DNA from: Oscillospiraceae bacterium
Lineage (GTDB): Bacteria > Bacillota > Clostridia > Oscillospirales > Oscillospiraceae
Direction: 5' to 3'
Assembly: GCA_902765595.1 (NCBI GenBank)
Contig: CACXAQ010000004.1
Location: 62,001 to 126,000 of the forward strand
Length of the DNA: 64,000 bases
Every line of letters starts with the position of its first letter. The first letter of the stretch is position 1. Positions 61,882-64,000 of the stretch are shown here, in pieces. The notes under the pieces are model-generated. The model was not told the DNA's origin. It saw nothing but the letters and a program-made list of their open reading frames with translations, and ran no database searches. A program made the translations under genes and the position numbers.

Positions 61882-63264
61882 TTGACTTTACAGGAATATG
61901 TAGATTCTTTGAAAAATAAGCGGATCGCGGTTCTTGGGATCGGGGTAAGCAACACGCCGCTCATTGAACTGCTGGCGCAGAATGGCTGCGATGTGACCGC
62001 CTGCGATAAGCGTAACCCGGAACAGATGGGTGAGCTGGGGCAGAAGCTGCAGGCCCTGAGTGTGAAGCTAAAACTGGGGGAGGATTATCTGGAGGACCTG
62101 GATCAGGACGTGATCTTCCGCACCCCCGGCCTCATGCCTTTTGATCCCCACCTGGAGGCCGCCAAAGCGCGCGGTAGCTTGATCACTTCGGAGATGGAGG
62201 TGTTTTTGCAGCTCTGCCCCTGCAAGGTGATCGCCGTTACCGGAAGCGACGGGAAAACCACCACGACCACCATTATTTCCGAACTGCTCAAGGCGGCGGG
62301 CTATCGGGTCCACGTCGGCGGCAACATTGGCCGTCCGCTGCTCTGCGACACGCCGCTGATGCAGCCGGAGGACTATGTGGTGTTGGAGCTCAGCTCCTTC
62401 CAGCTGCACAGCATGATTTGCCGCCCGGACGTTGCGGTCATCACCAATCTAACGCCCAATCATCTGGATAAGCATAAAGATTTCCAGGATTACATCGACG
62501 CCAAGCGCGCGATTTATGAACATCAGGATCGCTCCGGACGTCTTGTCCTGAATGCGGACGACGCACATACGGACTATTACAGAGCTTCCGCCCCCGGACA
62601 GGTCAGCCTGTTTTCCGACCGGCAGTTCGTTTCACAGGGTACCATGCTCAAGAATGGGACCCTCTGCTGGATGACGGACGGCGTCGCGGAGGCCATTGTC
62701 CGGGCGGAGGTGATCCGCATCCCCGGCGAGCACAATGTGCTCAACTATTTGGCTGCTTTTGAGGCTGTGAGAGGCCTTGTCAACGCGGAGACCTGCCGGG
62801 AAGTGGCGAAGACCTTCCCGGGCGTGGCGCATCGCCTGGAGCTGGTACGGGAGCTGCGCGGGGTGCGGTATATCAATGACTCCATTGGCTCCAGTCCCAC
62901 CCGCACCATCGCGGGCCTCCATGCCCTCAAGACCAAGCCCATCATTATCTGCGGAGGCTACGACAAGAAGATCCCCTTCGACAACCTGGGGGATGAGCTT
63001 TGCCTGAACGCCAAGGCTGTGGTGCTGACGGGGCATACGGCGGAAAAGATCCGTGCTGCGATCCTCGCTTCTTCTCACTATGAGGATTCCGGGCTGCCTG
63101 TCTGCATGGTGGAGGATTTCCGTGAGGCAGTCCTGACCGCTTCCCGAATGGCAGGGGAGGGCGATATTGTGCTGCTTTCTCCCGCCTGCGCGTCCTTTGA
63201 CCACTTCCGCAACTTTGAGGATCGCGGCAATACTTTTAAACAGATCGTGATGGAGATACAATAA
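61882..63264 (+). CDS. murD: UDP-N-acetylmuramoylalanine--D-glutamate ligase
   Basis: Adds D-Glu to UDP-MurNAc-L-Ala (460 aa). RIAVLGIGVSNTPLIELLA, the P-loop VTGSDGKTTTTTIISELL, VLELSSFQLHSM, ITNLTPNHLDKH and YINDSIGSSPTRTIAGL are family motifs. Start is TTG at 61882 after CTGGGGGATG. One base separates its stop from the next gene's GATG. Confidence 0.95.
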   Translation: MTLQEYVDSLKNKRIAVLGIGVSNTPLIELLAQNGCDVTACDKRNPEQMGELGQKLQALSVKLKLGEDYLEDLDQDVIFRTPGLMPFDPHLEAAKARGSLITSEMEVFLQLCPCKVIAVTGSDGKTTTTTIISELLKAAGYRVHVGGNIGRPLLCDTPLMQPEDYVVLELSSFQLHSMICRPDVAVITNLTPNHLDKHKDFQDYIDAKRAIYEHQDRSGRLVLNADDAHTDYYRASAPGQVSLFSDRQFVSQGTMLKNGTLCWMTDGVAEAIVRAEVIRIPGEHNVLNYLAAFEAVRGLVNAETCREVAKTFPGVAHRLELVRELRGVRYINDSIGSSPTRTIAGLHALKTKPIIICGGYDKKIPFDNLGDELCLNAKAVVLTGHTAEKIRAAILASSHYEDSGLPVCMVEDFREAVLTASRMAGEGDIVLLSPACASFDHFRNFEDRGNTFKQIVMEIQ

Positions 63265-63265
63265 G

Positions 63266-64000
63266 ATGAAAATATCAGAGATTCGCCCGGAAGTCTATGA
63301 GATGGCCCACCGGGCGGAGGAAGCCTGCCGGGAGCGTTTTTCGGAGATCGACCGGGTGGCGGAGATCAATACCCGTCGGGTGATGGAGGCTTTTCAGGAC
63401 CACCGGGTTTCAGACAGCTGTTTCGCCGGGACTACAGGCTATGGCTACGACGATCTGGGTCGGGAAACCCTGGACAAGATCTACGCCCAGCTTTTCGGGA
63501 CCGAGTCCGCTCTCGTGCGGATCGGCTTTGTGAACGGCACCCATGCCCTGACTGCCGCCATGTTTTCTCTGGCGGCTCCGGGGGAGACCGTCCTGGCCGT
63601 GACCGGCACGCCCTATGATACCCTCCGCAGCGCCATCGGCATCAGCGGGGACGGCTTTGGATCCTTGAAATTTTATGGGATAAACTATGCGCAGGTGGAT
63701 CTTGCGGCAAATGGGGAGCCGGATTATGACGGCATTCGCGCTGCCGCGTCCGACCCCAAGGTCACCGGCGTGATGATTCAGCGCTCCCGCGGTTATGGAG
63801 AGCGCAAGGCGCTGACGGTGGATGAGATCGGCCGGATCTGCGAAACGGTTCGAAGCGTGAATCCACACGCCAAAATCATGGTGGACAACTGCTATGGAGA
63901 ATTTACCGATGTGATCGAGCCTACCCACGTGGGCGCGGACATCGTGGCCGGTTCTCTGATCAAAAATCCCGGCGGCGGGCTTGCGCCTACCGGCGGATAC
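63266..64000 (+). CDS. methionine gamma-lyase/aluminium-resistance family PLP enzyme (3'-truncated)
   Basis: Cys/Met-metabolism type I PLP-dependent protein; the first 245 residues are visible and the frame stays open to the window end. Typical parts are GYGYDDLGRETLDKIYAQLFGTESALVR split across the fold, VNGTHALTAAMFSLAAPGE, IQRSRGY, VDNCYGEF and the cofactor lysine in GSLIKNPGGGLAPTGGY. Family members (YnbB type) are annotated as methionine gamma-lyases or 'aluminium resistance' proteins; true substrate uncertain. It begins 1 bp after murD and is probably co-transcribed. Confidence 0.85.
   Translation, partial: MKISEIRPEVYEMAHRAEEACRERFSEIDRVAEINTRRVMEAFQDHRVSDSCFAGTTGYGYDDLGRETLDKIYAQLFGTESALVRIGFVNGTHALTAAMFSLAAPGETVLAVTGTPYDTLRSAIGISGDGFGSLKFYGINYAQVDLAANGEPDYDGIRAAASDPKVTGVMIQRSRGYGERKALTVDEIGRICETVRSVNPHAKIMVDNCYGEFTDVIEPTHVGADIVAGSLIKNPGGGLAPTGGY

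Overview
This 64 kb window looks like a chromosome segment of an endospore-forming, fairly GC-rich member of the class Clostridia, probably Oscillospirales-like. The evidence is sporulation genes (spoVAD/spoVAE, intact sigK, bofA, a SpoIID-domain protein), Firmicutes gene orders (plsX-rnc-smc-ftsY, rimP-nusA-ylxR-ylxQ-infB-rbfA-nrnA-truB-ribF, queA-tgt-yajC), purine-rich ribosome binding sites, frequent TTG starts and sigma-A-type promoters. The taxon is inferred; there is no rRNA here.

Layout. 1-11.5 kb: end of topA, trmFO, then plsX-rnc-radical SAM-smc-ftsY-yhbY-nadD/yqeK fusion-rsfS. 11.5-15.8 kb: leuS, rpsU behind a perfect consensus promoter, and a eukaryotic-type hexokinase. 15.8-22.7 kb, minus strand: spoVAE and spoVAD, a potABCD spermidine/putrescine transporter, an unassigned RNA transcription unit of about 330 nt, and truA. 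22.8-28.1 kb: a two-component system followed by an HtrA protease, sigK and a VanY-type carboxypeptidase. 28.2-36.4 kb: the rimP-to-ribF translation operon, interrupted by a 124 bp tandem repeat. 36.5-44.3 kb: a HTH protein with a Cys-rich 15-residue repeat, an exonuclease, murF, a nucleotidase, two MgtC paralogs, bofA, a repeat-rich gap, two tRNAs and ddl. 44.4-46.3 kb: a zinc-ribbon/DUF5685/J-domain cassette.

46.4-51.7 kb is the most accessory-looking part. It holds an 819-residue adenosine-deaminase-like protein with a predicted SLOG-like C-terminal domain, followed by three small minus-strand genes (TfoX, a Cys-His-Asp protein, a YoaP-like acetyltransferase). Each of these three is followed by a copy of the same 35 nt hairpin, and the gaps are rich in degenerate repeats. 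51.7-64 kb returns to housekeeping genes: rlmCD, a lipoprotein, a PPTase, dapA, a SpoIID-domain gene, queA-tgt-yajC, xerD, rnpB, murD and a partial methionine gamma-lyase-family gene.

Most genes serve translation, tRNA modification, chromosome segregation, envelope synthesis and sporulation. The candidates for undescribed biology are the ADA-SLOG protein, the 35 nt hairpin-flanked genes, the RNA unit at 21480-21814, the 124 bp repeat family with a covarying copy beside a tRNA, and the Cys-ladder regulator. All calls come from reading the sequence; no database search was run.
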